From: an uncultured SAR86 cluster bacterium
GTDB taxonomy: Bacteria; Pseudomonadota; Gammaproteobacteria; Magnimaribacterales; D2472
NCBI GenBank assembly: GCA_902516285.1
Contig: CABXXT010000002.1
Span: forward strand, 1 to 64,000
Direction of reading: 5' to 3'
Length of the DNA stretch: 64,000 nucleotides
A program made the position numbers and the translations under genes. Every line of letters begins with the position of its first letter. Positions within the stretch are counted from its first letter, which is position 1. Below, piece by piece: positions 1 to 8,697 of this stretch. The notes beneath the pieces are model-generated. The model was given only the letters and a program-made list of their open reading frames with translations. It was not told where the DNA came from and searched no databases.

Positions 1-960
1 AGAGAGGATGGTTACTCAACTCATCTTATTAGAGATGATGCTGTTAAAATAATAGAAAGGCATGATGGCAAATTTCCTTTGTTTCTGAATATTAACTTTG
101 GAGCTCCGCATACACCAAATGAAGCACCCTATGAATCAATAGAAAAGTACTCTGAAATTTTAGATGAAAAAAGAAAGATTCATGCAGCTATGGTTTCTGA
201 GATGGATCAAGCAATTGGCTCAATTATCCAATCATTAGAAGAGGCAAATATTATTGATAATACAATTATTTTATTTGCAAGCGATAATGGTGGTCTTATC
301 CCGAATAACGAGATCAGACCAAACTTTTTAAATCTACCAAACAAACTTGGCATGTGTAATTGGCAAAGACCATTGGGTGTTGACGTACTAGAGTGGCTTT
401 GTAGTAATTTTGATGGTGGTAGTAGTAATTTTCCATTACAAAAAGGAAAAATGTCCATTTCAGAGGGAGGTATACGTGTACCAGCTGTTATTTGGTGGCC
501 AAATGAACTTGAAGGGAAAAAGAGTGAACTATTTATATCTATGATTGATGTTATGCCAACTTTGCTTGAATTAGTTGGTTATAAGAAAAATGTCGTTACT
601 GACGGAAGATCCAAGATCGATGATCTTTTTGAAAAAGGACAAACAGAACCAACTAAATATAGTGTAATAAATGTTGTTGGAGATGCTACTGCAATAATAG
701 ATATGCCTTATAAATTAATATTATATTCCGATGAAATATATTTGTTTAATATCAAGGAAGATCCATTAGAAACAACTAATATAATTGCAGAAAATAGAAA
801 TATTGCTGATAGTTTAAAAAGAAAACTTATTGATTGGCCAAAAGGTGAAAATAGATCTCTTCCACTGACTGAAGTTCTAAAGGATCCTGATTTGTTTGGA
901 GGTCCTGAAGATAGAATTCCTTGGATCGAAAAAGCTTTTCAAAATTCTGAGAATCAATGA
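1..960 (+). CDS. Sulfatase family hydrolase, C-terminal part (5' end outside window)
   Basis: The reading frame is open from base 1, so only the C-terminal 319 residues are present and the start lies upstream. Visible are a sulfatase-type SDNGG motif (bases about 280-294) and the later ISEGGIRVP segment that sulfatases use to frame the active site and substrate pocket. The enzyme would hydrolyse sulfate esters of organic substrates, probably in the periplasm as for related secreted sulfatases. The catalytic CxPSR segment and any signal peptide are not in the window. The stop overlaps the next start in ATGA, so the gene is coupled to the esterase-like gene that follows. The family call is firm; the substrate is unknown. 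Confidence 0.88.
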   Translation, partial: REDGYSTHLIRDDAVKIIERHDGKFPLFLNINFGAPHTPNEAPYESIEKYSEILDEKRKIHAAMVSEMDQAIGSIIQSLEEANIIDNTIILFASDNGGLIPNNEIRPNFLNLPNKLGMCNWQRPLGVDVLEWLCSNFDGGSSNFPLQKGKMSISEGGIRVPAVIWWPNELEGKKSELFISMIDVMPTLLELVGYKKNVVTDGRSKIDDLFEKGQTEPTKYSVINVVGDATAIIDMPYKLILYSDEIYLFNIKEDPLETTNIIAENRNIADSLKRKLIDWPKGENRSLPLTEVLKDPDLFGGPEDRIPWIEKAFQNSENQ

Positions 961-1910
961 AAAGTACAAAAATTTTTATACTCTGTGCTATAGGTGTTCC
1001 AATCCTTTATGCAGAGTTGTCTTTTGGTAATGTCGAGGAAATCTTTGTAAATAGCGAATCAAATATAAGAAAAGTACAAATATATTATCCAACACCTACA
1101 AAAAAAGGTATAAATTCCGAAACTAAATTTATTATCATGAATGATGGTGAAGAGCTTTTCTCAGAAGAGGATTCTTGGAACGGTATGTCCTGGAATATCG
1201 ATGATAGTTTCAAGGAGCTTTATGATGAAGGTTTTAATCTTAATATAATAATTATTGCAATAGATAGCGCTAAACGTCATAAAGGCAAGATTATTGATGA
1301 GACAAGAAGATATGCTGAGTATTTCCCAAAAGAATCAATTCAGTATTTTCAGAATGGTTTAAAAAAATATATTTATAAGTCTTTTATTGATACAAAAAAA
1401 TTTAATTACCCAAACTTTATTGTGAATGAAGTAATACCGTCAATAGAAACCAAATTTAATGTCGTCCTTAATAAGAATAATTTAGGTGTTATGGGCGCAA
1501 GTATGGGGGGACTATCATCAATTAATTTATGTTTAGAATATCCTGAATTATTTGGGTTTGTTGGATCTTTCTCAACTCACTGGGTTGGCATTCAAATTAG
1601 TGAATATATTGTATTGCCTGTAAAGATAGAAACTAATACAGTTGAAATTAGTGGAGATAAGGAAACCACTTTAGCTATAAGAAAATATGTCAAAGAAAAT
1701 ATAGAAGAAATAACAGACCAAAAATTTTATTTTGATCATGGAACTCTCGGTTTAGATTCTTTATATGGAGTCCCTCAAAAAGAAATCGATAAAATTTTTA
1801 ATAATAATCAAATAAGATTTCAGACTAAAGTTTTCCCTGGTCACGAACACAAGTCACCCTTCTTTGGTGAAAGGTTTAAGTCTGGTTTGATTTATTTATT
1901 AGAAAAATAA
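957..1910 (+). CDS. Secreted alpha/beta-hydrolase, esterase D / enterochelin-esterase-like
   Basis: 317 residues beginning with a hydrophobic export-signal-like stretch (residues 5-22). An early MNDGEELF segment matches the DG-containing loop of esterase D/IroE-like hydrolases, and GASMGG at 180-185 is the nucleophile elbow with Ser182 as the likely catalytic serine. A late FPGHEH near residue 298 can supply the catalytic histidine. It overlaps the upstream sulfatase by four bases (ATGA), so the two are probably translated together and may act on the same sulfated and acylated substrate. It converges with the lipoprotein gene on the other strand, overlapping by 19 bases. The fold is well supported; the substrate is unknown. 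Confidence 0.75.
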   Translation: MKSTKIFILCAIGVPILYAELSFGNVEEIFVNSESNIRKVQIYYPTPTKKGINSETKFIIMNDGEELFSEEDSWNGMSWNIDDSFKELYDEGFNLNIIIIAIDSAKRHKGKIIDETRRYAEYFPKESIQYFQNGLKKYIYKSFIDTKKFNYPNFIVNEVIPSIETKFNVVLNKNNLGVMGASMGGLSSINLCLEYPELFGFVGSFSTHWVGIQISEYIVLPVKIETNTVEISGDKETTLAIRKYVKENIEEITDQKFYFDHGTLGLDSLYGVPQKEIDKIFNNNQIRFQTKVFPGHEHKSPFFGERFKSGLIYLLEK

Positions 1911-2437
1911 TTTAAGAATTCTTTTTCTAAATTTCCTCTTGATTGGCATACTCTATATGGATCAAGACCATACGCTGGATTGCCAACTAGAATTTCTTTA
2001 GGTTTGTTTGTAGTAAACCTCCATCTTGTTCCTGTTTCTAAGGAGATAAAATCATAAAAAATTACCAGTTTTAGTTTTGAGTTTAAAAGACTATCTATTT
2101 TTACTTTACCTGTTGCAGTTAAAGATGAGTCAAAAATTCTTTTAATATAATCCACATACCTTTCATTGTTCATTTGTCCACAATCGATAGCATCATCAAT
2201 ATCAATAATTTTAATATCAAAATTAATTGAATCTTGCTGATTGGATTTAAGACTATATTTTTTATTATCACCTAGTATTAATTTAATTTTCTTAAATAGC
2301 TCTTCTTGTTGGTCTTTATTAATTTCAATTTCATTTGAGATATTTACAAATTTTAATGGAGGTATGTAAGAGTTTTTTTCAGCTGGAGAGCAACCACATA
2401 TCAAAAAAATAAAACAAAGATATATAAATTTTTTCAT
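1892..2437 (-). CDS. Hypothetical lipoprotein
   Basis: 181 residues with a short basic start, a hydrophobic core and the lipobox LICGC at about 12-16, so Cys16 should be lipidated. The mature part carries no motif I recognise; it is acidic with charged helices and a C-terminal half with GTRWRF and YGLDPYRVC segments. It is the last of a leftward group of small exported proteins (3786-1892) and overlaps the end of the rightward esterase gene by 19 bases. Outer- or inner-membrane lipoprotein location is inferred from the lipobox; no function can be assigned. Confidence 0.65.
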   Translation of the reverse strand: MKKFIYLCFIFLICGCSPAEKNSYIPPLKFVNISNEIEINKDQQEELFKKIKLILGDNKKYSLKSNQQDSINFDIKIIDIDDAIDCGQMNNERYVDYIKRIFDSSLTATGKVKIDSLLNSKLKLVIFYDFISLETGTRWRFTTNKPKEILVGNPAYGLDPYRVCQSRGNLEKEFLNYFSNK

Positions 2438-2441
2438 ACAC

Positions 2442-3296
2442 CTATAACTTATAGTTGTCTTTTAGAAATTCATCTATTTTGGAACCTATATATTCATTTT
2501 GATCTTTTTTAAAGCGATAATGGCCACCTTTTTCAATTGTTACCAGTATATGATTGCCTCTTAATTTTTCATGTAGAATTTCTGCTTGATTATATGGAAC
2601 CCAGCTATCGTCTGTTCCGTGAATGGTGAGAATATTTGGAATAATAGTTGTATTCAGATTAACAGGTGAATAGCTATATGACATATCTGATAATGAGTCA
2701 TTTGGAGATATCCATGATTTAACATAATTGGATTGAGTAAAAAATTTATTATCATCTAAATAGTCAGAAGTTTTTTGGAGATCTGTTATACCAAATAAAT
2801 TTACTACTGCCTTAGGTTTTTTATTGTATTTACATACATCTGTGTTTTTTACTTCATTAAGGCCTAACATTAGAGCTAAATGCCCTCCAGCGCTTGCACC
2901 TGCAACAATAATATCATTTGAAGAAAGGTTTTCATTATCAACAATAGTCTCAATTTTTTGATATGCACATATAACATCTTCAACAGCTTGAGGAGCCGTA
3001 TTCCTTCCAACCCTATAACCTATCATAAAAACATTATATTCTTGGTGATCAATAAAGTGTCTATGGAATCTTCGCACCCATCTATCAGCTCTTTTGTCTC
3101 CAACTAACCATCCACCACCATGAATCCAAATTAAAACTTTGTCTGAAGATCCTGGATAAAGATCGATAGCCTGCATTTTATCTTTGCCATATGTATATTC
3201 GATGGGCATTTTTTCAATAGAGTCAGCATGAACTAATGAAACAAAAAATATAAGAAGCAAAATTATTGAATTATGGAACAATCTAATCATTAACAT
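2442..3296 (-). CDS. Secreted carboxylesterase/lipase, HGGG (hormone-sensitive-lipase-like) family
   Basis: 284 residues. An N-terminal hydrophobic segment (8-24, ending VHADS) is a signal peptide. HGGGW at 59-63 forms the oxyanion hole and GASAGG at 133-138 is the nucleophile elbow (Ser135). HGTDD near 226-230 and KGGH near 256-259 provide the acid and histidine, so the triad is complete. The layout matches the alpha/beta-hydrolase-3 / BD-FAE type esterases that act on short acyl esters. It lies four bases from the following lipoprotein gene and eight from the preceding one, so the three leftward genes probably form an operon of exported proteins. Confidence 0.85.
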   Translation of the reverse strand: MLMIRLFHNSIILLLIFFVSLVHADSIEKMPIEYTYGKDKMQAIDLYPGSSDKVLIWIHGGGWLVGDKRADRWVRRFHRHFIDHQEYNVFMIGYRVGRNTAPQAVEDVICAYQKIETIVDNENLSSNDIIVAGASAGGHLALMLGLNEVKNTDVCKYNKKPKAVVNLFGITDLQKTSDYLDDNKFFTQSNYVKSWISPNDSLSDMSYSYSPVNLNTTIIPNILTIHGTDDSWVPYNQAEILHEKLRGNHILVTIEKGGHYRFKKDQNEYIGSKIDEFLKDNYKL

Positions 3297-3303
3297 TAAT
3301 TTA

Positions 3304-3786
3304 TTACTTTACAGGATAGGGTCCAATTTCTTCTGGGACAAGGTCATCTTTTAACTTATTGAAATTTTTATAATAAAGCTTAAATCCTTCATCCTCATAA
3401 AGCCATATGTTGGATACTCGTGATTTATAATTATCATTGATTTCTCCATTTGAATATTCATATCTACCCGTTAAGTAATATAGGGATAAATATACATTTT
3501 CTGATAACTTGTAGATCTTAATGAAGCTAGGCATAAGATCAGATTTTACTGTTGAATAATAGTTGACTACCGATTCAAAATCGGGCGGAGGGTCTTCGTA
3601 AAAATGATTATCTGATGATGAGCCTGTTAAAGCTCCAATCTTACTCTCATAAAAAAATATTTTTTCAAAGTCTTGGTTGTTTCTTGCATCCCAAAATTTA
3701 AAAATTGTTTTCTGAAGTTCATTCTCAGCATTAGTGGCAGAGATGTTAAGAGAAAATAAAACAAAAATAAAGAAAATACTTTTCAT
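3304..3786 (-). CDS. Secreted NTF2/SnoaL-like protein
   Basis: 160 residues with a signal peptide (MKSIFFIFVLFSLNISATNA). The mature part reads like a cone-fold NTF2/SnoaL domain: an N-terminal helix with FWDARNNQDFEKIFFYE, then alternating strands ending in a SRVSNIWLYEDEGFKLYYKNF segment, the usual last two strands of DUF4440/SnoaL proteins. No catalytic residues are evident, so it may bind a ligand or simply be a small exported domain. Neighbours on the same strand are the TPR protein (11 bases upstream) and the esterase (7 bases downstream). The fold is an inference from the pattern. Confidence 0.6.
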   Translation of the reverse strand: MKSIFFIFVLFSLNISATNAENELQKTIFKFWDARNNQDFEKIFFYESKIGALTGSSSDNHFYEDPPPDFESVVNYYSTVKSDLMPSFIKIYKLSENVYLSLYYLTGRYEYSNGEINDNYKSRVSNIWLYEDEGFKLYYKNFNKLKDDLVPEEIGPYPVK

Positions 3787-3797
3787 ATTTATCAGTC

Positions 3798-4235
3798 TTA
3801 TTTCTTTGCAGTACTAGATATGTATTCTTCAAGCTTTTGTAATTCATAACATGAATCTGGACAAAGTTTTACAAGTTTAATTAAATTTTCCTGTGCTAGA
3901 TCTAGTCTATTAGTTTGCATATATAATTCCCCTTGATATTCCAATGCTCCTTTATGATCTGGGTCTATATTTAAAGCCTTCTCGTAATACATTTCAGCCT
4001 TTTCGAATTTATTCATCTTTCTGTTAGCATAGGCATACAAATTCCAACCATCAGCATCACCCGGCTCGGACTTTGTATAAGCTTTTAAGGCTTTATTTAC
4101 CTTTGCATAATCCTGTTTATCAAGATATTTGATTGCTCTTTCATACAATGCACTTGGTTTCAATTTGTCATATTTAACAGCATGAACAGAACTAATAAAA
4201 AAATTTGATACAAAAAGTAATATAAAAGTTTTCAT
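3798..4235 (-). CDS. Exported TPR-repeat protein
   Basis: 145 residues: a signal peptide (about 1-19, ending SSVHA) followed by roughly three tetratricopeptide repeats. The clearest repeat is KFEKAEMYYEKALNIDPDHKGALEYQGELY, with canonical small/aromatic positions. These repeats normally scaffold protein-protein contacts in the periplasm. It belongs to the leftward run of exported proteins between 4457 and 1892 and starts only 9 bases after the preceding small membrane protein gene. No partner can be named from the sequence. The repeat call is firm. Confidence 0.8.
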   Translation of the reverse strand: MKTFILLFVSNFFISSVHAVKYDKLKPSALYERAIKYLDKQDYAKVNKALKAYTKSEPGDADGWNLYAYANRKMNKFEKAEMYYEKALNIDPDHKGALEYQGELYMQTNRLDLAQENLIKLVKLCPDSCYELQKLEEYISSTAKK

Positions 4236-4244
4236 TAAAAAAAA

Positions 4245-4457
4245 TTAAAATAATAAATTAATTAAGAAATATATTGATCCTCCAAATGCCCACTGAAAGA
4301 TAGTCAAAAAGAAGATTAATAATAAATATTTTAAGGAAATTTTTAAAGTTTTAAAAGCATAAAGGCTTTTAAATTTTTCGATTTGAGAAGCAACAATCAT
4401 AGATATACCTGTTGCTAGAACTATACCAACATATATTATTGTTTCTTGGGATTCCAT
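4245..4457 (-). CDS. Small two-helix membrane protein, unknown
   Basis: 70 residues with two hydrophobic segments (about 7-24 and 43-68) separated by a basic loop containing EKFKSLYAFKTLK. Starts ATG and is followed after 9 bases by the TPR-protein gene on the same strand. I do not recognise a family. The length, gene-like packing and membrane topology support a real gene, but nothing indicates a function. Confidence 0.5.
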   Translation of the reverse strand: MESQETIIYVGIVLATGISMIVASQIEKFKSLYAFKTLKISLKYLLLIFFLTIFQWAFGGSIYFLINLLF

Positions 4458-4528
4458 AAGTTAATTTTAGTTATGGACTTTAATAAAAAAAACAATTATT
4501 AGTTATAAAAAGTAAATATATTTTTATA

Positions 4529-5167
4529 CTATTTCTTTAGCTTAATATATAAAAAATAAAATAAAGCTGGAAATACTGCAACTCCTAATAAGGCCAATAA
4601 AGCCGAATTGTTGTTAATGGCTGCAGCTCCAATTGCAGTAAATATTCCTGCAACCCCAACATTGACAATACTCACCACAGCTAAAAAAAGTCGAAATGGC
4701 ATTTTTGATAAGCCTGCTGAAATTGTGACAAGCTCAGCAAAGGCTGGAACAGGTCTTGAGATAATTAGTGTAATGATATTAAGCTTTGATACTGTTTCTT
4801 GAGCATTATTAAGATCTGATTTGTTGATTATTTTTTTTGCAAAAGGCCTTGCCGCAAATCTCCCAATAAAATAACCAAAGCAACTTCCTAAATTTAATCC
4901 AATCCATACTATAAATGAACCCATTGTCCATCCTAAGGATGCACCTGCCAGGGTATTTGTGAGACCATTTGGAATTGGGAAAATAACATCCAGCATTAAG
5001 GCTAATATTACAATCAGAGAAATTAAAGACTCATTATTCCCTGCCCAATCAATAGCATCAGAAGCATATCTTGATAATGAAGTTTCTAATAGAGTCAAAG
5101 GGAGAACAAGAGATGTAAATATAATAATTATGATACTTATCCATTTAAGAAAAATTGGTATTTTCAT
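4529..5167 (-). CDS. VTT/DedA-TVP38 family membrane protein
   Basis: 212 residues with about five membrane segments. Two signature regions of the VTT (SNARE-associated) domain are visible: a glycine-rich reentrant loop (NTLAGASLGWTMGSFIVW, about 85-102) and the ISRPVPAFAE segment (about 135-144) with the conserved Arg-Pro-x-Pro-x-x-Glu pattern. Members of this family move lipids across or between membranes or affect envelope homeostasis. It is leftward, downstream of the lipocalin-like gene by 21 bases. Confidence 0.8.
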   Translation of the reverse strand: MKIPIFLKWISIIIIIFTSLVLPLTLLETSLSRYASDAIDWAGNNESLISLIVILALMLDVIFPIPNGLTNTLAGASLGWTMGSFIVWIGLNLGSCFGYFIGRFAARPFAKKIINKSDLNNAQETVSKLNIITLIISRPVPAFAELVTISAGLSKMPFRLFLAVVSIVNVGVAGIFTAIGAAAINNNSALLALLGVAVFPALFYFLYIKLKK

Positions 5168-5188
5168 ATTTATGGTTTTAATTAAATA

Positions 5189-5674
5189 CTAACCTTTTAG
5201 TTTCCAGATTAGCTGATCAACAAATCCATCCTGTTCAGCAGATAAAGTTAAAGTATCATTACTCTCATTAAATTTATGTGATCTTATTAGTGTTGTATTA
5301 ATCCATTGAGGCAAGAGACTTGTTTCTATTTCATGATAAACATTAAATTCATCAACACGGAATTTTCCTCCATAAGATATGTAACCATTTGCTGCTAAGA
5401 AATAATCTTTTAAATCTTTTAAATTTTCATCTTCAATCGATATTTTAGATTCTGATAATAATAAGTTTCTTAACTTTGCAAGTCTCATCCTATCATTTGA
5501 AGTATCTGCTCTCCCTTGCTCCATAAGTGTTGCTGTCATCCATCCTTCCTGATGGTACATAAGGTATCCTTTAACATTTCCAGAAAAAGGGAGTGTCTTA
5601 TTACCATCTGGTTTCATTACACTCCATTCTTGCAAATCCCAAACTCCATAAAACTTATTTATAAATTCTTCCAT
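5189..5674 (-). CDS. Lipocalin-like domain protein
   Basis: 161 residues with no signal peptide. The opening FYGVWDLQEWSVMKPDGNK and the following GYLMYHQEGWMTATLM match the small bacterial lipocalin-like domain (PF13924 type), where the early G-x-W anchors the barrel. The end LSAEQDGFVDQLIWKLKG fits the last strand. Such proteins probably bind small hydrophobic molecules in the cytoplasm. It follows the GFA-type gene by 7 bases on the same strand. Confidence 0.7.
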   Translation of the reverse strand: MEEFINKFYGVWDLQEWSVMKPDGNKTLPFSGNVKGYLMYHQEGWMTATLMEQGRADTSNDRMRLAKLRNLLLSESKISIEDENLKDLKDYFLAANGYISYGGKFRVDEFNVYHEIETSLLPQWINTTLIRSHKFNESNDTLTLSAEQDGFVDQLIWKLKG

Positions 5675-5681
5675 TTGTTGT

Positions 5682-6131
5682 TTAAAAAGATTTTATTAAT
5701 GTCTTAATTGTTGAAGCAATTCCAGGATTTTTGTTAAAGCTTTTTAAGCTTTGATCTGGCATGCTCCAGCTTTTTGCAGAATCAGTAAAAAAGTTTGACT
5801 CTATTGTTAACCAACTGGAATCTTCAAGAGTTCCTGCTTTTACAAATAAAATGTGTGGTAATTCTTTCAAGTAACTATAAATACCTGAGCCACAATTTTC
5901 ACAAAAACCTCGCTTAACCCCTAAGCCAGATGAACCTTTAACTTGGTAGAATTTTACCTCGCCATTTATTTCAATATGTTTTTTTGGAACATAAATAATT
6001 GTGGCTTTACCAGAACCAGTTATTTTTTGACAATCTGTACAGTGACAATGATGTGCAGATATTACTTTTTCTCTATTGAGCTTGTAAGTAATTTTCCCAC
6101 AATGACACTGTCCGTTTTCAGTACTTTTCAT
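5682..6131 (-). CDS. GFA/CENP-V family zinc protein
   Basis: 149 residues with the full cysteine set of the glutathione-dependent formaldehyde-activating (GFA) fold: C9-H-C11, H28-C29-H-C31-T-D-C34, and C77-x-x-C80. These bind two zinc ions. Founding members speed adduct formation between formaldehyde and glutathione, though many homologues have no proven activity. Other glutathione-linked genes (MAPEG, GloB) lie just upstream, which makes an electrophile-detoxification role plausible. Probably co-transcribed with the lipocalin-like gene. Confidence 0.85.
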   Translation of the reverse strand: MKSTENGQCHCGKITYKLNREKVISAHHCHCTDCQKITGSGKATIIYVPKKHIEINGEVKFYQVKGSSGLGVKRGFCENCGSGIYSYLKELPHILFVKAGTLEDSSWLTIESNFFTDSAKSWSMPDQSLKSFNKNPGIASTIKTLIKSF

Positions 6132-6251
6132 TTTAATTAATTTAACTTTGAATATATTACATAATAAACTAATGAGATTATAATTTTAGACTTATTATTT
6201 ATGGAGCCGTTCAGATGATAATTAATCCAATTGCTCTTTGGTAAAGTCTTT

Positions 6252-6572
6252 TTACGATTTAAAAATATTTACTACTGTTACGCCAATAACTATAAAAAAC
6301 AGGCCAAGAACACTTTGCCAGTTAAGCGTTTGCTTATAAAAGATGTAGCTCAATATCGCTATTGAGAAAATCCCAATTCCTGACCAAGAAGAATAAACCA
6401 CTGATAATGGTAATTTCTGTGAGACTATCGCTAACAAATAAATAGACAGTATGTACGATGCTGAAAGTACAATTGTTGGAATAATCTTTGTAAAATTTTG
6501 CGAAACTGGCAGAAGCATTGTTCCTAAAACCTCAAATGTTATTGCAAAAAAGAGAATTAGGTATGTATTCAC
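6252..6572 (-). CDS. Small multidrug resistance (SMR/EmrE-like) transporter
   Basis: 106 residues and four membrane helices, the standard SMR length. Glu14 in the first helix (FAITFEVLGT) is the essential proton/substrate-coupling carboxylate, and LPLSVVYSSWSGIG (about 54-67) matches the conserved WSG loop of helix 3. It works as an antiparallel dimer in the inner membrane and exports cationic or guanidinium-type compounds by proton antiport. The MAPEG gene lies 27 bases upstream. Whether it belongs to the Qac/EmrE or the Gdx/SugE subgroup cannot be decided by eye. Confidence 0.87.
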   Translation of the reverse strand: MNTYLILFFAITFEVLGTMLLPVSQNFTKIIPTIVLSASYILSIYLLAIVSQKLPLSVVYSSWSGIGIFSIAILSYIFYKQTLNWQSVLGLFFIVIGVTVVNIFKS

Positions 6573-6599
6573 TGATTTATATGAGGTTCAATAAAAGCC

Positions 6600-7001
6600 T
6601 CATATCAACTCAATAACAGTCAATACTATTAATAATATAAAGCCTAAGAAAGTTAGAGACATTCCTCCAATTCTCATAATTGGATTATGCGTCATAAACG
6701 AAAATACTATTCCGTGCATAAGTCTACCAATAGTAAAAATAGTCCCACTAATATAAAGACCTATATCAGAAGCGTTGTTAATTTCTAAAATTAGCATTAA
6801 AAACAAAAATAAAGGTGCATACTCAAGTAAATTTCCATGCCCTCTTACAGCCCTATTTAGTGTTTCTTCACTGATGTCAGTTTCGTTATTTTGCATGAAC
6901 TTGGTTGTTGGACTAATTCTCAGATTTATTACTCTCACAGCCAGAACAAGCATAAAAACTGAAAGTATGGTTGTGAAGATAAGAGTAATTTCGATAATCA
7001 T
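6600..7001 (-). CDS. MAPEG-family membrane protein
   Basis: 133 residues with four predicted helices. The segment LNRAVRGHGNLLEYAPLFLFL (about 47-67) is the MAPEG signature with the Arg-x-x-N-x-x-Glu glutathione-site pattern between helices 1 and 2. Eukaryotic relatives are microsomal glutathione transferases and peroxidases; the bacterial ones are poorly characterised. Its start codon directly follows the stop of the MerC-like gene, so the two are translated from one message. Confidence 0.85.
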   Translation of the reverse strand: MIIEITLIFTTILSVFMLVLAVRVINLRISPTTKFMQNNETDISEETLNRAVRGHGNLLEYAPLFLFLMLILEINNASDIGLYISGTIFTIGRLMHGIVFSFMTHNPIMRIGGMSLTFLGFILLIVLTVIELI

Positions 7002-7400
7002 TTAATTATGGCAGGTTTCGCATTCTATTTCTTTGCACGCTTTGTAATTTTTGTAATGAGCATAGACTACAAGTATTGATCCTAAAACTGTAATTGCTTT
7101 TTCTAGTTGTTCTTGATATGCATTATAGGGGAGCATTATTGCCACTACTAAAAGCAGTATCCCTGTTATCCCAATAATGAATGAATTTTTTGTTTTATGA
7201 TTTTTGTATCCTCTATTTAGAGCAAACAAACTCACAGGAACTGCAAAAAATAATATAACATAATGAATAATCTCATTGTCCATTGTAAAAGCAAAAATTC
7301 CTGTTGAAACAATTAGAAAAGCTGGCATAAATAAACAATGAAGAACACAAAGTATTGATAGCGAGGCCGCCACTTTGTCAGAATTTATTTGAGTATTCAT
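7002..7400 (-). CDS. MerC-domain membrane protein
   Basis: 132 residues and four membrane segments. ASLSILCVLHCLFMPAFLIV (about 12-31) contains the MerC-type Cys-x-x-x-His-Cys pattern in helix 1, and the C-terminal tail has a second cysteine cluster (CKEIECETCHN). In mercury operons MerC imports Hg(II); isolated MerC-domain proteins in marine bacteria are common and may move other soft metals. No merA or merR is present, so mercury resistance should not be assumed. Immediately upstream of, and abutting, the MAPEG gene. Confidence 0.8.
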   Translation of the reverse strand: MNTQINSDKVAASLSILCVLHCLFMPAFLIVSTGIFAFTMDNEIIHYVILFFAVPVSLFALNRGYKNHKTKNSFIIGITGILLLVVAIMLPYNAYQEQLEKAITVLGSILVVYAHYKNYKACKEIECETCHN

Positions 7401-7501
7401 GGTTGGCAGAGTTTAATTCAAAAGATCTGTAACTACAAACTTTATATAGCTTGGCTATAACTCACTAGTTTATTGGCTTATATAATTTAGCCATCTCCTT
7501 T

Positions 7502-8299
7502 TTACCAGTTATCCCTCAAACCTCGAAGCGCCACAAAAGTCTTTTTTGCATCAAGTTTTTTAACATCTTCATTTAAACTTTTTGCGATTCCTTGACGAAT
7601 ATCTTTTTCATTGATTCGAAAAAAAACGTTAATTTCTCTTTCTAATCCAATGTCACTTACGAAGGTCTCTGAATCAAGTCCACTATTAAACTGTTCTAGT
7701 AAGGAAGAAGCCATATTATTGGATGGTTCTCTGTCTAAAGTAAATTTAAGATTATTTTCAATATAGTCATGGCCTGGATAAATTCTTACATTATCTTCCA
7801 AGGGAAAAATTTGGTCTGAGAATGTCTCAAACATTATTTCAGGGTCTCCACCAAAATCACATCTTCCAACTCCAGCATTAAAAAGTGTATCTCCACAGAA
7901 CAATGCAGGCTCGTATTTGTCATCCCCTGAAAAGTAAAGGCAAATATGACTCATTGTATGGCCTGGAGTGTCCATAATCTTAAAGTTTATTTCACCACAT
8001 TGAAGTGCATCTCCCGCGTTTAAGCCCCTATCTACATTAGGAATCGCCTCCATGGCATCAGAGTGAGAAACAAGCTCAGCGCCTGTCGATTTGATAACTG
8101 GGCCATTTCCATCTATGTGATCATAGTGGTGGTGTGTATTTGCAACAGTTTTTATTGTCCATCCCAAATCTTTTGCAGTTTTGAGGCACAATGCGTGGTC
8201 TAGTGGATCAATTGCTAAAGCTTCTTTTGTTTTTTCACATGCCAATATATACATATAATTGCGAAGCGCATTTCTTACTGGTATCTGTTTTATTAACAT
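7502..8299 (-). CDS. gloB: Hydroxyacylglutathione hydrolase (glyoxalase II)
   Basis: 265 residues, a usual length for GloB. The metallo-beta-lactamase motif THHHYDHIDG (55-64) supplies the first metal ligands, followed by DTPGHTMSHICLY, FCGDTLFNAGVGR and YPGHDYIENN, the last being typical of glyoxalase II. It hydrolyses S-lactoylglutathione to lactate and glutathione in the cytosol, the second step of methylglyoxal detoxification. It sits in a leftward run with the monooxygenase-like and MGMT-like genes, 5 bases downstream of the former. Confidence 0.93.
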   Translation of the reverse strand: MLIKQIPVRNALRNYMYILACEKTKEALAIDPLDHALCLKTAKDLGWTIKTVANTHHHYDHIDGNGPVIKSTGAELVSHSDAMEAIPNVDRGLNAGDALQCGEINFKIMDTPGHTMSHICLYFSGDDKYEPALFCGDTLFNAGVGRCDFGGDPEIMFETFSDQIFPLEDNVRIYPGHDYIENNLKFTLDREPSNNMASSLLEQFNSGLDSETFVSDIGLEREINVFFRINEKDIRQGIAKSLNEDVKKLDAKKTFVALRGLRDNW

Positions 8300-8304
8300 G
8301 CTTT

Positions 8305-8697
8305 TTAAACTTTCTTAAAGAATCCTCCAACATAAGTTCTCTGATCTGCGTTCCAATCTTTTAGCTTTTCTTTCATATCAGCTTTTATGTTACCAAGAAC
8401 AATAAAATTCTTTATTTCAAAATGTTCTGGAAATTCTTTTACAAGATGGCTTACGGAATGATGTTCTAATCGCAGTCTTGCAGCATCACTATCTTCAAAC
8501 ATTTCGATTAAAGTAGCTGATTGATTATCTTCTGATAGAAACCATTCAAATCTTATAGTTCTTGGTTCAGGACAATTAAATACATATGGTGAAGAGTTTT
8601 CAGACATAAAACTTTTTACTTTTTCAATGCTCTTAATTAGCTTGAGTTCAAATATGTATGTTATTACTGAATTTGATTGATTTAGCTCACTACTCAT
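8305..8697 (-). CDS. Antibiotic-biosynthesis-monooxygenase-like (ABM fold) protein
   Basis: 130 residues when started at the ATG at 8697. A longer frame up to 8769 exists, but it would overlap the MGMT-like gene by 80 bases; the start at 8697 leaves an 8-base overlap typical of coupled genes. The sequence has the small ferredoxin-like dimeric barrel pattern: a VITYIFELKL strand, TIRFEWFLSEDNQSATLIEMFEDSDAARLRLEHHSVSH in the middle, and a closing NFIVLGNIKA strand. Such proteins include quinol monooxygenases and many of unknown activity. Family assignment is tentative. Confidence 0.6.
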   Translation of the reverse strand: MSSELNQSNSVITYIFELKLIKSIEKVKSFMSENSSPYVFNCPEPRTIRFEWFLSEDNQSATLIEMFEDSDAARLRLEHHSVSHLVKEFPEHFEIKNFIVLGNIKADMKEKLKDWNADQRTYVGGFFKKV

